DNA of 48,722 nt, from the NCBI GenBank assembly GCA_028284885.1, contig JANQQW010000322.1, positions 1 to 48,722 of the forward strand, written 5' to 3'. The notes beneath the pieces are model-generated. The model was given only the letters and a program-made list of their open reading frames with translations, was not told where the DNA came from and ran no database searches. Every line of letters begins with the position of its first letter. Positions within the stretch are counted from its first letter, which is position 1. Below, in pieces: positions 31,468-39,024 of this stretch. The translations under genes and the position numbers were made by a program. Source of the DNA: Planctomycetaceae bacterium (GTDB lineage Bacteria > Planctomycetota > Planctomycetia > Planctomycetales > Planctomycetaceae).

Positions 31468-31528
31468 TTCGGCGCCGAAGCCTCGACGCTACTCGCTCGG
31501 CGCCGAAGAAGCAAGAATCGGCGCCGAA
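31468..31528. promoter_or_regulatory. Three TCGGCGCCGA palindromes (candidate activator binding sites)
   Basis: CGGCGCCGAA occurs at 31470-31479, 31498-31507 and 31519-31528 in the same orientation. Each has a perfect TCGGCGCCGA core, and the first extends to the 12-base palindrome TTCGGCGCCGAA at 31468-31479. They lie immediately upstream of the regulator start. They are also 41-101 bases upstream of the rightward -24 element, the usual distance for enhancer sites of sigma-54 activators. I infer autoregulation and enhancer use. Confidence 0.6.
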
Positions 31529-31568
31529 ATCGCCTCGAATGCGGCCGTCAGACCGGGTTCCCAGCGTT

Positions 31569-31584
31569 TGGCACGATCACTGCA
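31569..31584 (+). promoter_or_regulatory. Sigma-54 (-24/-12) promoter, rightward
   Basis: TTGGCACGATCACTGCA (31568-31584) matches the sigma-54 consensus YTGGCACGRNNNTTGCW at every fixed position but one (C for the first T of TTGC). GG and GC are separated by exactly 10 bases. It lies about 100 bases from a gene for a sigma-54 activator and points away from it. Transcription would begin near 31594-31596. Confidence 0.75.
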
Positions 31585-31593
31585 TTTCCATCT

Positions 31594-31800
31594 CACCAAC
31601 TCCAAACGGGACGGCACGGAGGCTTCCCTTGGAGTTGATTGCAGACCCAGCCCAGCCCTTGCATAGGAGTTTCCGCTCTCGGAAAAGTGACTCAGCATCC
31701 CTGATTGCAGCCTGACCCAACCTGTCAATCAGTTTCCCCAACCGCGAATGACGCTGAGTCGCACTTCCGAGAGTTCCCGTGCAAGGGCTTGGTGCTGCGC
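31594..31800 (+). ncRNA. Candidate sigma-54-dependent structured RNA
   Basis: This 333-base intergenic region (31468-31800) has no supported gene. Downstream of the -24/-12 promoter the + strand folds into two elements. Hairpin 1 pairs CAACTCCAA (31597-31605) with TTGGAGTTG (31629-31637), and GGGA (31608-31611) continues the stem with TCCC (31625-31628), leaving a loop that exposes ACGGAGG. Hairpin 2 is nested: AGCCCTTGCA (31654-31663) with TGCAAGGGCT (31780-31789), CTCTCGG (31676-31682) with CCGAGAG (31767-31773), AAGTG with CACTT, ACTCAGC (31690-31696) with GCTGAGT (31753-31759), and CTGATTG (31701-31707) with CAATCAG (31726-31732). The 3' end is unclear because no U-run follows. Alternatives are a leader for transcription antisense to the CinA gene, or an inverted-repeat element. 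Confidence 0.4.
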
Positions 31801-32283
31801 CTACCCGACGATCTCGAACGCCCGCGTAAGCACGGCGACGGCCGCTTCCTGCTGCCGAGCGACTCGCCCTTCCGCACGCAGTGTGAGCCGCACGCTCGCC
31901 GGTTCCGCCCCCCGCTGCTGCCAGCCGACGAAGCAGACGCCGTCGAGTCCCGCTTCGGCGCCCGGACCGAGATGCCCGGTGACGGTCACCGCCACGTCGG
32001 CCTCCGGGGTCAGGTCCAAGGCACCGCTCGCCAAGGCCTCTGCGACCTCCGCACTCACGGGCCCAGGCTCGTCGATAAGCTTCTCGTCCACTCGAAGCCA
32101 CGCGGTCTTCGACGCATTGCGGTACACGACGAACGAGCCGCACAGGAATCGTGAGATTCCGGGCACTCCTGCGAGTGACGCCGCGACCAACCCTCCCGTG
32201 CAGCTCTCGGCGAACACGACACGACTGTTCGACTGTTCGAGTCGCTCTGCCAGAGCTCTTGCAGCCGTCTGTAGTTCCGACAT
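31801..32283 (-). CDS. CinA-type nicotinamide-nucleotide amidohydrolase domain protein
   Basis: 160 residues from the ATG at 32283 (MSELQTAARALAERL); an upstream in-frame ATG at 32346 would add 21 residues without family support. It is a stand-alone CinA C-terminal domain, as in PncC. Landmarks are VVFAESCTGGLVAASLAGVPG (the catalytic Ser lies in the ESCTGG motif), FLCGSFVVYRNASKTAWLRV and AVTVTGHLGPG. The PncC activity deamidates nicotinamide mononucleotide to nicotinate mononucleotide in NAD recycling. The usual GPGG is GPGA here, and the Y-S-N motif is Y-R-N, so activity is likely but not certain. It lies downstream of the structured intergenic region and diverges from two small genes. Confidence 0.85.
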   Translation of the reverse strand: MSELQTAARALAERLEQSNSRVVFAESCTGGLVAASLAGVPGISRFLCGSFVVYRNASKTAWLRVDEKLIDEPGPVSAEVAEALASGALDLTPEADVAVTVTGHLGPGAEAGLDGVCFVGWQQRGAEPASVRLTLRAEGRVARQQEAAVAVLTRAFEIVG

Positions 32284-32444
32284 GAGCAAATCCGTCCTGT
32301 CCGGTTCGTTCGCCCGAAATCCCCCGAAACCGACAGGTTTCGTCAAGCACAGCCGACCTGCCAGCCGATCCCTTCGATCAGACGAATTCTCAGGAGGAGC
32401 CTTGGACGGCGACTCCCAGCGGGCGGACCATGGAAGGACACAGC

Positions 32445-32663
32445 ATGCGGCCTCGACTGCGCCTCTTCAACGGCGAAGACGACTTCCAAGCTGTCGCGGA
32501 ACCTCCCGTGACGGTCAGGTTGGGGGACGTTTGTGAGATTCTCGCCGACGCCGTACTGACCAAGCGTGGCTGGATCGAGGACTTCGCCGACGACGACGTC
32601 CAGGTCTCGGCGGACCTCTACGAGGTGCTCTCCACCTACTGGCACCTACGCCCGAGCGCCTGA
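32445..32663 (+). CDS. Small conserved-looking protein of unknown function
   Basis: 72 residues from the ATG at 32445, which has AGGA about seven bases upstream; an ATG at 32430 gives 77 residues. It is acidic and soluble, with VTVRLGDVCEILADAVLTKR followed by WIEDFADDDVQVSADLYEVLSTYWHL. The helical, compact look and the spacing (14 bases) to the next gene suggest a real gene in a two-gene unit. I recognise no family. Confidence 0.6.
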   Translation: MRPRLRLFNGEDDFQAVAEPPVTVRLGDVCEILADAVLTKRGWIEDFADDDVQVSADLYEVLSTYWHLRPSA

Positions 32664-32677
32664 GGAGGTGGCGGCCG

Positions 32678-33199
32678 ATGACTCGCCGCCTTGTCTCCAT
32701 TCTGCTGGCGGTGATCGGCGGCGGGCTGGTCGTCTTCGGGTGGACCGAGGCGACTCGCCGGGCGACCGTCGCGCGTGTCGCCACAGACTTCCTCGAGGCC
32801 GTTCGCGACGGCGAGGCCGTTCGCGCGCGTCAGCTCCTCCACGACGGCGAGAGCCGGATCCCGCCCGAGGTCGCATCGGCATTCGGCTGGCAGCGAGATC
32901 CGGCGACGGACGTCACGGTCCGAGGGGTTACGATCGACGGCGAAGTCGCGACGGTCGAGACCGCCGTCACGCGGGCAGGGTACCGCATCACGCCGACCCT
33001 GACGCTGGTCCGCGTGGAAGACGGAGAATGGCGCGTGTCGGCCGTCCAGAGTCTGGGTGTCGATCGGCGCTGGATCGACGCCTACGAGGACGAGCAGATC
33101 CCGGACGAGGATCGCCGGCTCACCGAATCGCTGCGAGATCGCGTGAAGCAGCACGTGGGCGGCGACGTCACCGCGCCGGGCGTTGTCGAACGCCTGTGA
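32678..33199 (+). CDS. Membrane-anchored protein of unknown function (NTF2-like fold possible)
   Basis: 173 residues from the ATG at 32678 with a strong AGGAGGTGG eight bases upstream. One N-terminal TM (RRLVSILLAVIGGGLVVFGW) anchors a soluble domain. The soluble part reads VARVATDFLEAVRDGEAVRARQLLHDG, VTVRGVTIDGEVATVETAVTR and VRVEDGEWRVSAVQSLG. This alternation of a helix with a beta pair and the closing W-R-V strand resembles NTF2-like/DUF4878 domains. No catalytic residues are evident. The LarA-like gene starts 42 bases downstream. Confidence 0.65.
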   Translation: MTRRLVSILLAVIGGGLVVFGWTEATRRATVARVATDFLEAVRDGEAVRARQLLHDGESRIPPEVASAFGWQRDPATDVTVRGVTIDGEVATVETAVTRAGYRITPTLTLVRVEDGEWRVSAVQSLGVDRRWIDAYEDEQIPDEDRRLTESLRDRVKQHVGGDVTAPGVVERL

Positions 33200-33241
33200 C
33201 GGACGGTGGTGTGACGCCGCTCGGTCTGCTACGAACCGTGC

Positions 33242-34486
33242 ATGACGCGAACACCACTGACGAACGACGGCGTGCTGGCGAGGATCGACGAGATTCTCGA
33301 CCCCTCCGAGTACGACGGAAAGCGGGTGCTGCTGGTCGTCCCAGACGCCACGCGAACCGCACCGCTCCCGCTGCTATTCGCGACCCTGGCCGACCGACTC
33401 TTGCCCGTCGTGGCCAAGCTGGACGTGATCGTCGCCCTCGGGACGCACCCGGCGATGAGCGACGAGGCGATCGCCCGGTTGCTGGGCGTCTCACCCGACG
33501 AGCGGTCCACCCGGTTCTCGGACGTCGGCTTCTTCAACCACGAGTGGGACCGCCCGGACCGCTTGTTGAACGTCGGCACGCTCTCCGTCGCCGACGTCGA
33601 GGCGATCTCGGAGGGGCTGCTGAGTGAAGAGGTCCCGGTCGAGGTCAACTCGCGCGTCGCCGACTACGACACGCTACTCGTCTGCGGCCCCGTCTTCCCG
33701 CACGAGGTCGTCGGGTACTCCGGCGGCAACAAGTACTTCTTCCCGGGCCTCTCCGGGCCGAGGCTGCTCAACTTCTTCCACTGGCTCGGCGCGCTCATCA
33801 CGAACGTCGGGATCATCGGCCTGAAACACACTCCGGTGCGTGCCGTGGTCGACCGGGCGGCGAGGATGATTCCGACCGAACGCCGTTGCCTGGCGTTCGT
33901 CGTCGACTCGCAGGCCCGCCCGTACGACCTGTTCTACGACACGCCCGAGGACGCCTGGGACCAGGCGGCCGACGTCTCCGCCGACGTCCACGTGAAGTGG
34001 ATGCCGCGGCCGTACGACACCGTCCTCTCGTGCGCTCCGCCGATGTACGACGACGTGTGGGTGGCCGGGAAGTGCATGTACAAGCTCGAACCGGTCGTCG
34101 CCGACGGCGGCGAGCTGATCATCTACGCCCCGCACGTCACGGAGGTCTCCGTCACGCACGGCGAGGTGATCGAGCAGGTGGGCTACCATGTCCGCGACTA
34201 CTTCACCAAGCAGTGGGACCGCTTCGCCGACGTGCCACGCGGGGTTCTCGCCCACTCCACCCACGTCCGCGGGGCCGGCACGTTCGAGGACGGCATCGAG
34301 AAGCCGCGGGTCCAGGTCACGCTGGCGACACGGATCCCGCGGGAGGTCTGCGAGCGAATCAACCTCGGCTACCGCGATCCCGACTCGATCGACGTCGAGT
34401 CCTTCGCGAACCGCGAGGACGAAGGCGTGCTGCTCGTCCGCAAGGCGGGCGAACACCTCCACCGACTGGCGAGCGAACGGGAGTGA
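33242..34486 (+). CDS. LarA-like (DUF2088) nickel-pincer racemase/epimerase homologue
   Basis: 414 residues. The LarA fold is indicated by VVPDATRTAP (Asp35-x-Thr-Arg), VALGTHPAMSDEA, GFFNHEWDR (His100), FPHEVVGYSGGNKYFFPGLSG (His154, Lys164) and NFFHW (His180). Spacing between His154, Lys164 and His180 (10 and 16) is the same as between His174, Lys184 and His200 of Lactiplantibacillus LarA, where Lys184 carries the nickel-pincer cofactor, His200 ligates nickel and the other two histidines act in catalysis. So a racemase or epimerase reaction on a 2-hydroxyacid or sugar acid is likely; the substrate is unknown. No larB, larC or larE cofactor genes are in the window. The HisN-like gene starts six bases after its stop. 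Confidence 0.88.
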   Translation: MTRTPLTNDGVLARIDEILDPSEYDGKRVLLVVPDATRTAPLPLLFATLADRLLPVVAKLDVIVALGTHPAMSDEAIARLLGVSPDERSTRFSDVGFFNHEWDRPDRLLNVGTLSVADVEAISEGLLSEEVPVEVNSRVADYDTLLVCGPVFPHEVVGYSGGNKYFFPGLSGPRLLNFFHWLGALITNVGIIGLKHTPVRAVVDRAARMIPTERRCLAFVVDSQARPYDLFYDTPEDAWDQAADVSADVHVKWMPRPYDTVLSCAPPMYDDVWVAGKCMYKLEPVVADGGELIIYAPHVTEVSVTHGEVIEQVGYHVRDYFTKQWDRFADVPRGVLAHSTHVRGAGTFEDGIEKPRVQVTLATRIPREVCERINLGYRDPDSIDVESFANREDEGVLLVRKAGEHLHRLASERE

Positions 34487-34491
34487 GACCG

Positions 34492-35283
34492 ATGGCGGAC
34501 CCGACGGAACTCCGGGAGCGACTCGAGTTCGCGCTCGCGATCTCGGAGGAAGCCGAGGCGTTCATCCTGCAGCACTACCAGTCGGCCGGGCTGCAGATCG
34601 ACCTGAAGGGGGACGCCTCTCCCGTGACGATCGCCGACCGCGGGGCCGAGGAGATTCTTCGTGCCCGCATCGAGGCGGCCAACAGGGCGGACGGCATTCT
34701 CGGCGAGGAGTTCGGAGAGTCCGACTCGTCCAACGGCTGGCGCTGGCTGCTCGACCCGGTCGACGGGACGAAGTCGTTCGTGCACGGCGTGCCGCTCTTC
34801 GGGACGCTGATCGGCCTCGAGCACGACGGCGAGTGCGTCCTCGGCGTCTGCCGGTTCCCAGGCCTCCGGGAAGTCGTCTACTCGTCTAAGGGGCAGGGGA
34901 CCTGGTGGTCGCGGCCGGGGGAGGAACTCCTTCGGACGCGCGTCACCGAGACCCCGACGCTCGACCGGGCGCTGTTCTGCACCACCACGATCAGCGGGTG
35001 GGAGAGCGTCGGCCGCGGGGAGACGTTCGGTGAACTCGTCGCGAAGGCCCGACTCACGCGTGGTTGGGGCGACTGCTACGGCCACGTCCTCGTCGCGACC
35101 GGGCGGGCCGACGTCATGATCGACCCGCAACTCTCGCCGTGGGACGCGGCCGCGTTGGTGCCGATCGTCCAGGAAGCGGGCGGCCACTTCGTCGACTGGG
35201 CCGGCAACGTGAACGTCGAGTCGCCGAACGGACTGAGCGTGAACGGTGAACTGCTGACCGAGGTGCTCGGCCTGCTCGCGTGA
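34492..35283 (+). CDS. Inositol-monophosphatase-family phosphatase (HisN-like)
   Basis: 263 residues from the ATG at 34492, six bases after the LarA-like stop. Li-sensitive phosphatase motifs are present in order: DASPVTIADRGAEE, ILGEEFGES (Glu metal ligand), WLLDPVDGTKSFVHG (metal-binding DPxDGT) and the late SPWDAAALVPIVQEAGGH. The sequence ADVMIDPQLSPWD and the SFVHGVPLFGTLIG segment are close to histidinol-phosphatase (HisN, IMPase type) and also to inositol-1-monophosphatase, so substrate assignment between the two is open. Both are cytosolic, Mg-dependent phosphomonoesterases. The tight spacing with LarA suggests an operon, but no metabolic link is obvious. Confidence 0.85.
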   Translation: MADPTELRERLEFALAISEEAEAFILQHYQSAGLQIDLKGDASPVTIADRGAEEILRARIEAANRADGILGEEFGESDSSNGWRWLLDPVDGTKSFVHGVPLFGTLIGLEHDGECVLGVCRFPGLREVVYSSKGQGTWWSRPGEELLRTRVTETPTLDRALFCTTTISGWESVGRGETFGELVAKARLTRGWGDCYGHVLVATGRADVMIDPQLSPWDAAALVPIVQEAGGHFVDWAGNVNVESPNGLSVNGELLTEVLGLLA

Positions 35284-35323
35284 ACCGCCCGGTCACGCGA
35301 GCGAGAACGACCACTGAGAACCT

Positions 35324-35441
35324 GTCCGGAAAGTCGCCGGAGTGTGGTAGAACGGGCTCTCTTGCCCGTTCATGTCGTCCGTTGCGGGGCCGAAACGCCT
35401 TGGCGACGGGCAGGAGTGCCCGTCGTACGGACTTCTCGGAC
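35324..35441. repeat. Palindromic intergenic element with two hairpins
   Basis: A 118-base element with imperfect terminal inverted repeats (GTCCGGAAAGTC at 35324-35335, GACTTCTCGGAC at 35430-35441). It contains two perfect stems: GAACGGGC/GCCCGTTC (35350-35357, 35364-35371) and CGACGGGCA/TGCCCGTCG (35404-35412, 35417-35425) with a GGAG loop. It fills the gap between converging genes. It looks like a REP/MITE-type element rather than a terminator, though it might serve as one. Confidence 0.6.
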
Positions 35442-35459
35442 GGACTCCGAGTCCCGGCG

Positions 35460-35942
35460 TCAGTCGAGCTTCAACCCATCCAGACCGCCGAGGTCGAGCG
35501 GCGCGGACTCGGCCGGAACGGGCTCTCCCTTGGCCTTCGCTCGGGCGACGGCCCGCTGCCGTAGGCGATCCTCGCGAGCCCACTTCCGCTCCAGCGCGGA
35601 CCGCTGCGACCGGGGCACCTGAGCGAGGATCGCGTCTCGCTGCATCTCGCGGACGTCCTCGACCGTGACTCCGGCCTCCTGCATCGTGCGAAGCTCCTCG
35701 CCGTAGGACTCGGCCTGCTTGCGAGCTTGCTCGCGGTACTGCTGAACGAGTCGTTCGTTGCGTTGTTGAAGGGCTCGAACGAGTTGCTGTTCGTACTGCT
35801 GTCGCTGCCGAACATAGTCCCGAATCCGGTTCTCGATCTGCTGGAGAACCTGCGTATCAACCGCTTGGGCCGAGGCCGGACGCCCCGAAACGGCGATTGC
35901 AACGACAACGGCAACGCAGCAGGCAACTCGCGGAATCGACAC
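35460..35942 (-). CDS. Secreted Gln/Arg-rich coiled-coil protein, paralogue 1
   Basis: 160 residues from a GTG at 35942 with AGGAG eight or so bases upstream. A signal peptide (PRVACCVAVVVAIAVSG, cut near ASAQA) precedes a Gln/Arg-rich helical region (about 32-75, VRQRQQYEQQLVRALQQRN). The second half is nearly the same as in the upstream gene: MQRDAILAQVPRSQRSALER, then KWAREDRLRQRAVARAKAKG and the last residues LDLGGLDGLKLD. No catalytic motif is visible. I recognise no named family. A periplasmic or wall-associated structural role would be a guess. The paralogue ends 162 bases upstream. Confidence 0.75.
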   Translation of the reverse strand: MSIPRVACCVAVVVAIAVSGRPASAQAVDTQVLQQIENRIRDYVRQRQQYEQQLVRALQQRNERLVQQYREQARKQAESYGEELRTMQEAGVTVEDVREMQRDAILAQVPRSQRSALERKWAREDRLRQRAVARAKAKGEPVPAESAPLDLGGLDGLKLD

Positions 35943-36008
35943 GGGGGTGCTCCTCGGAACGCGTCGGTCAGGCGGGAAGCTCGCGGAACGGCAACCACTC
36001 CACGAGAA

Positions 36009-36041
36009 AAGCGAGCCGAGCGAAGATCGCTCGACTCGCTT
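36009..36041 (-). terminator. Rho-independent terminator of paralogue 2
   Basis: On the minus strand a 15-bp stem with one mismatch (AAGCGAG-C-CGAGCGA against TCGCTCG-A-CTCGCTT) has a 3-base loop and is followed by TTTTCTCG. It lies 63 bases past the stop of the second paralogue, so the two paralogues probably have separate transcripts or partial read-through. Confidence 0.65.
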
Positions 36042-36104
36042 GATTCAACTCCACCTCAACCGGTCGGTACCGGGCGAACTGGAGAATTGTCTCGTGTGTG
36101 CGGC

Positions 36105-36611
36105 TCAGTCGAGCTGCAGTCCCTCGAGTCCGCCAAGGTCGAGCTGCCCGGTGTCAGCCGGAACCGGCTGGCCCTGAGCCTTCGCCCGGGCGATCGCCCG
36201 TTGACGAATACGGTCCTCGCGGGCCCACTTCCGCTCGAGGGCGGAACGCTGCGAGCGGGGAAGCTGGGCGAGAATCGAGTCCCGCTGCATCTTGCGGATG
36301 TCGTCGGCCGTCATGCCGGACTCCCTGAGCTTCTTCAGCTCGTCGTTGTAGGCATCCTGCTGCTTCTTGGCCTGATCACGATACTGCTGCACCAAGCGCT
36401 GGTTGCGTTGACGCAGAGCTTGGGCGAGCCGCTGCTGCATCTGCTGCTGTTGGCGGAGCCGCTGCTGAAGCTGCTGCTGCACACGCCGCTGCAGCTGCTG
36501 GAGCTGAGCGTTGTTCCCCTGCGGAGGGAAGGCCAGCGCGGAGCCGAGCGGGGCCAGCGACGCGATGATTGCGAGTCCGAGAGCGGCGACGATGGTACGA
36601 CGTACGAACAC
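36105..36611 (-). CDS. Secreted Gln-rich coiled-coil protein, paralogue 2
   Basis: 168 residues from a GTG at 36611, chosen because GGAGG lies exactly five bases upstream; an ATG at 36623 would add four residues. A signal peptide (VRRTIVAALGLAIIASLAPLGSALA) is followed by a very Gln-rich helical stretch (about 40-75, with QQLQQRLRQQQQMQQRL). The C-terminal half has MQRDSILAQLPRSQRSALER and KWAREDRIRQRAIARAKAQG, ending LDLGGLEGLQLD. The coiled-coil and the conserved C-terminal block are shared with the gene downstream, so this is a tandem duplication with divergent middles. Function is unknown. It has a good promoter and a terminator, pointing to strong, independent expression. Confidence 0.78.
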   Translation of the reverse strand: MFVRRTIVAALGLAIIASLAPLGSALAFPPQGNNAQLQQLQRRVQQQLQQRLRQQQQMQQRLAQALRQRNQRLVQQYRDQAKKQQDAYNDELKKLRESGMTADDIRKMQRDSILAQLPRSQRSALERKWAREDRIRQRAIARAKAQGQPVPADTGQLDLGGLEGLQLD

Positions 36612-36676
36612 GGGAACCTCCATCTTTCACTGGTCTGCGGGTGAACGAAGTACGAATCGACCCGCCTCTACTACCG

Positions 36677-36704
36677 AGAATACAGATCGCAACACGGATG
36701 TCAA
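36677..36704 (-). promoter_or_regulatory. Sigma-70 promoter of paralogue 2
   Basis: Minus strand TTGACA (36699-36704, perfect -35), a 16-base spacer, and TATTCT (36677-36682, -10, four of six). The expected leader is about 60 bases to the GTG at 36611. This is the clearest promoter in the window with a perfect -35. Confidence 0.6.
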
Positions 36705-36752
36705 CTCCGATTCGACCGAACCGCCGACCCTATCCAGCGTTTCAGCCGGGGT

Positions 36753-37619
36753 TTAGGACGCCGCCGGCGATTCCGCGGGACGTGCCCAGTCCCCCCAGTG
36801 GCTCAGGTAGTGCTGCAGCCCGGGGCTCGACGCCGCCCGCTCCTCCAGCCACTGCTTTGCCTCCGCCACGACTTCCTGCTCTTGGTCGATCGTCAGGTCT
36901 CCCACGAGCACGCGACTTCGGAGGAAGACGAAGTAGGTGTCCAGCACGTCGCATCGGCAGTAGTCGTTGATCTCCGCGACCCGGCCGTCGTCGTGCATCT
37001 CTTGAATCATCGACCCGTCGATGCCCGTCTTGCCCGGTTTCCCGATCAGATTCGCGAGCAGGTTGAGTCCGCCGCTGACTCGCGAGCCTCCGAAGTTCGA
37101 GAACAGGTCCATCAGGTCGAGGTGGGCGTGCGCGTTGTAGCGGTGCCGGGCCTTCTCGTAGGTCGGCGCGTTCACGTTGAACCAGCCGGGAAGCGACAGC
37201 CCGTACCGGTAGGCCGCGTACTCCAGCACGGGCAGGTCGTAGCCACGGCCGTTGAACGTGACGAGCGTGGGCCGCCCGTACGCCTCCCACCCTTGCCAGA
37301 ACGTCTCCGCGATCACGTGCGGCCGGAACGCCGGTTCGTCGAGCACCACCAGGTCGAGCAGGCGGAAGTCCTTGGCGACCTTGGCGATCGCCACGGAGAT
37401 CGGCAGCACGAACGTCGGCGGCAGCACGTCCGTCCCGCGGGTCTCCATCAGCTCGGCACGGTACTTCGCGAGCGCTTCGGCCGGCTCCAACGACTCGTTC
37501 GGGTAGCGGACCTTCGCGATCAGGTCGCCGTCGCCGACCGCTTCGACGTCGAACACCAAATGGGAGACTCGGTTGCGGGCCACGGCGAGGGTCCGGTCGG
37601 GGGCGGTGGCTCGGCACAC
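36753..37619 (-). CDS. PolB-type 3'-5' exonuclease (DEDD, PF10108-like)
   Basis: 288 residues from a GTG at 37619; a second in-frame GTG at 37583 is possible. The fold is a DnaQ-like exonuclease resembling the exonuclease domain of DNA polymerase [12 protein letters not shown] gives the first acidic pair (Asp and Glu of motif I). [20 protein letters not shown] holds the second acidic residue. [14 protein letters not shown] is the third motif with its Asp, and the YxxxD pattern. It also has [13 protein letters not shown]. These enzymes remove nucleotides from 3' ends; the stand-alone family is annotated in many bacteria without a known partner. It is transcribed divergently from MoxR with 82 bases between and converges with nothing. 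Confidence 0.88.
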   Translation of the reverse strand: MCRATAPDRTLAVARNRVSHLVFDVEAVGDGDLIAKVRYPNESLEPAEALAKYRAELMETRGTDVLPPTFVLPISVAIAKVAKDFRLLDLVVLDEPAFRPHVIAETFWQGWEAYGRPTLVTFNGRGYDLPVLEYAAYRYGLSLPGWFNVNAPTYEKARHRYNAHAHLDLMDLFSNFGGSRVSGGLNLLANLIGKPGKTGIDGSMIQEMHDDGRVAEINDYCRCDVLDTYFVFLRSRVLVGDLTIDQEQEVVAEAKQWLEERAASSPGLQHYLSHWGDWARPAESPAAS

Positions 37620-37701
37620 CGCACGGATACCGTCCGCTCCGGTCGCCGGGTACGATGGATACTAGAAGCTCCCGGAGAAACACGACAGGGACCCGCCCCG
37701 G

Positions 37702-38991
37702 ATGACCGACGACAAGCACCTGCCCGAAGACCACGGCCCGTCGGACGACTTGGCGGACGAGCTCGAACCGGTCGAGGGAGACGCCCAGGACGACCCGCTG
37801 GCCGACCTGCCGGACGAGTTGCTCGACCGAGGGGCCTCGCGGCCGAAGCCGTTCAACCCGCCGCCGGCGTTGCCCGAGGACGACGCCGTCGCGGACCCGC
37901 CCGCGGTCGAGACGCCGCCGGCACCGTCGTTCGTGGCTCCGCCAGCACCCGAGCCGGAGGCGATGGACGAGGACCGCGAGAAGCAGGCCATTCAGGGTCT
38001 CGCGACCGGTTACAAGCGGATGCGGGAGGAGATCTCGAAGGTCATCGTCGGCCAGGAGGAGATCGTCGACCAGATTCTCGTCGCGATGTTCAGCCGCGGC
38101 CACTGCCTGCTCGTCGGCGTGCCGGGCCTCGCCAAGACGCTCCTCGTCAGCACCATCGCCAGCATCCTGCAACTCGCCTTCCGTCGAATCCAGTTCACGC
38201 CGGACCTGATGCCCTCGGACATCACCGGCACGGACGTCCTGCAGGACGATCCGGAGACCGGCCGCCGCACTTTCCAGTTCATGCAGGGGCCGATCTTCAC
38301 CAACGTGCTGCTCGCCGACGAGATCAACCGAACCCCGCCGAAAACCCAGGCGGCCCTGCTGGAGGCGATGCAGGAACGGCACGTCACGGTCGGCTCGAAC
38401 ACCTACCGGCTGCCGGCCCCGTTCTTCGTGCTGGCCACCCAGAACCCGATCGAGCAGGAGGGAACCTACCCGCTCCCCGAGGCCCAGCTCGACCGCTTCA
38501 TGTTCAACGTGGTCGTCGACTACCCCACCGCCGCAGAGGAACTCCGAATCCTCAAGCAGACGACCGCCGGCTACGAACCCGACCTGCGAACCGCCCTGAC
38601 CGGCGAGCAGATTCTCGCTTTGCAGGAGGTCGTCCGGAAGGTGCCCGTGGCCGAGGACGTCTTCGTCTACGCCCGGGACATCGTGCGGGCCACGCGGCCG
38701 GGCGAGCCAGAGTCGCCGAAGTTCGTCCGCGAGTACCTCGGCTGGGGGGCCGGGCCGCGGGCCGGACAGTACCTCATCCTCGGAGCGAAGGCCCGGGCGA
38801 TCCTCCACGGCCGCTTCCACGTCTCGACCGGCGACGTGCGGGCCGTCGCCCACCCCGTTCTCCGGCACCGGATCGTCACCACGTTCCAGGCCGACAGCGA
38901 GGGGATCACCACGGACGACGTCATCGACATGATCCTCGAACGCGTCTCCGTCCCGTTCCAGAAGCGGGCCAAGCGGGCCGCCAAGGCCTGA
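37702..38991 (+). CDS. MoxR-family AAA+ ATPase with an acidic N-terminal extension
   Basis: 429 residues from the ATG at 37702 with AGGGA upstream. The first 90 or so residues are acidic and Pro-rich with no fold. From about residue 95 it is a MoxR AAA+ ATPase: [17 protein letters not shown], Walker A GVPGLAKT (139-146), Walker [24 protein letters not shown], sensor [26 protein letters not shown] and the C-terminal lid VRRHPV-type region ([12 protein letters not shown]). MoxR ATPases usually act with a von Willebrand A domain protein, encoded next to them, to assemble or activate a complex. No VWA or DUF58 gene follows here: the next gene is ChaN-like, 33 bases on. Confidence 0.92.
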   Translation: MTDDKHLPEDHGPSDDLADELEPVEGDAQDDPLADLPDELLDRGASRPKPFNPPPALPEDDAVADPPAVETPPAPSFVAPPAPEPEAMDEDREKQAIQGLATGYKRMREEISKVIVGQEEIVDQILVAMFSRGHCLLVGVPGLAKTLLVSTIASILQLAFRRIQFTPDLMPSDITGTDVLQDDPETGRRTFQFMQGPIFTNVLLADEINRTPPKTQAALLEAMQERHVTVGSNTYRLPAPFFVLATQNPIEQEGTYPLPEAQLDRFMFNVVVDYPTAAEELRILKQTTAGYEPDLRTALTGEQILALQEVVRKVPVAEDVFVYARDIVRATRPGEPESPKFVREYLGWGAGPRAGQYLILGAKARAILHGRFHVSTGDVRAVAHPVLRHRIVTTFQADSEGITTDDVIDMILERVSVPFQKRAKRAAKA

Positions 38992-39024
38992 CGACACGTC
39001 CACCAACCACTGCGGAAACTCCCG

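Noticed and set aside
31748..32536. 262-residue plus-strand frame through the CinA gene
   Set aside because: It is antisense to a recognisable CinA domain, Ser/Arg-rich and without motifs; it does not give the sigma-54 promoter a protein target.
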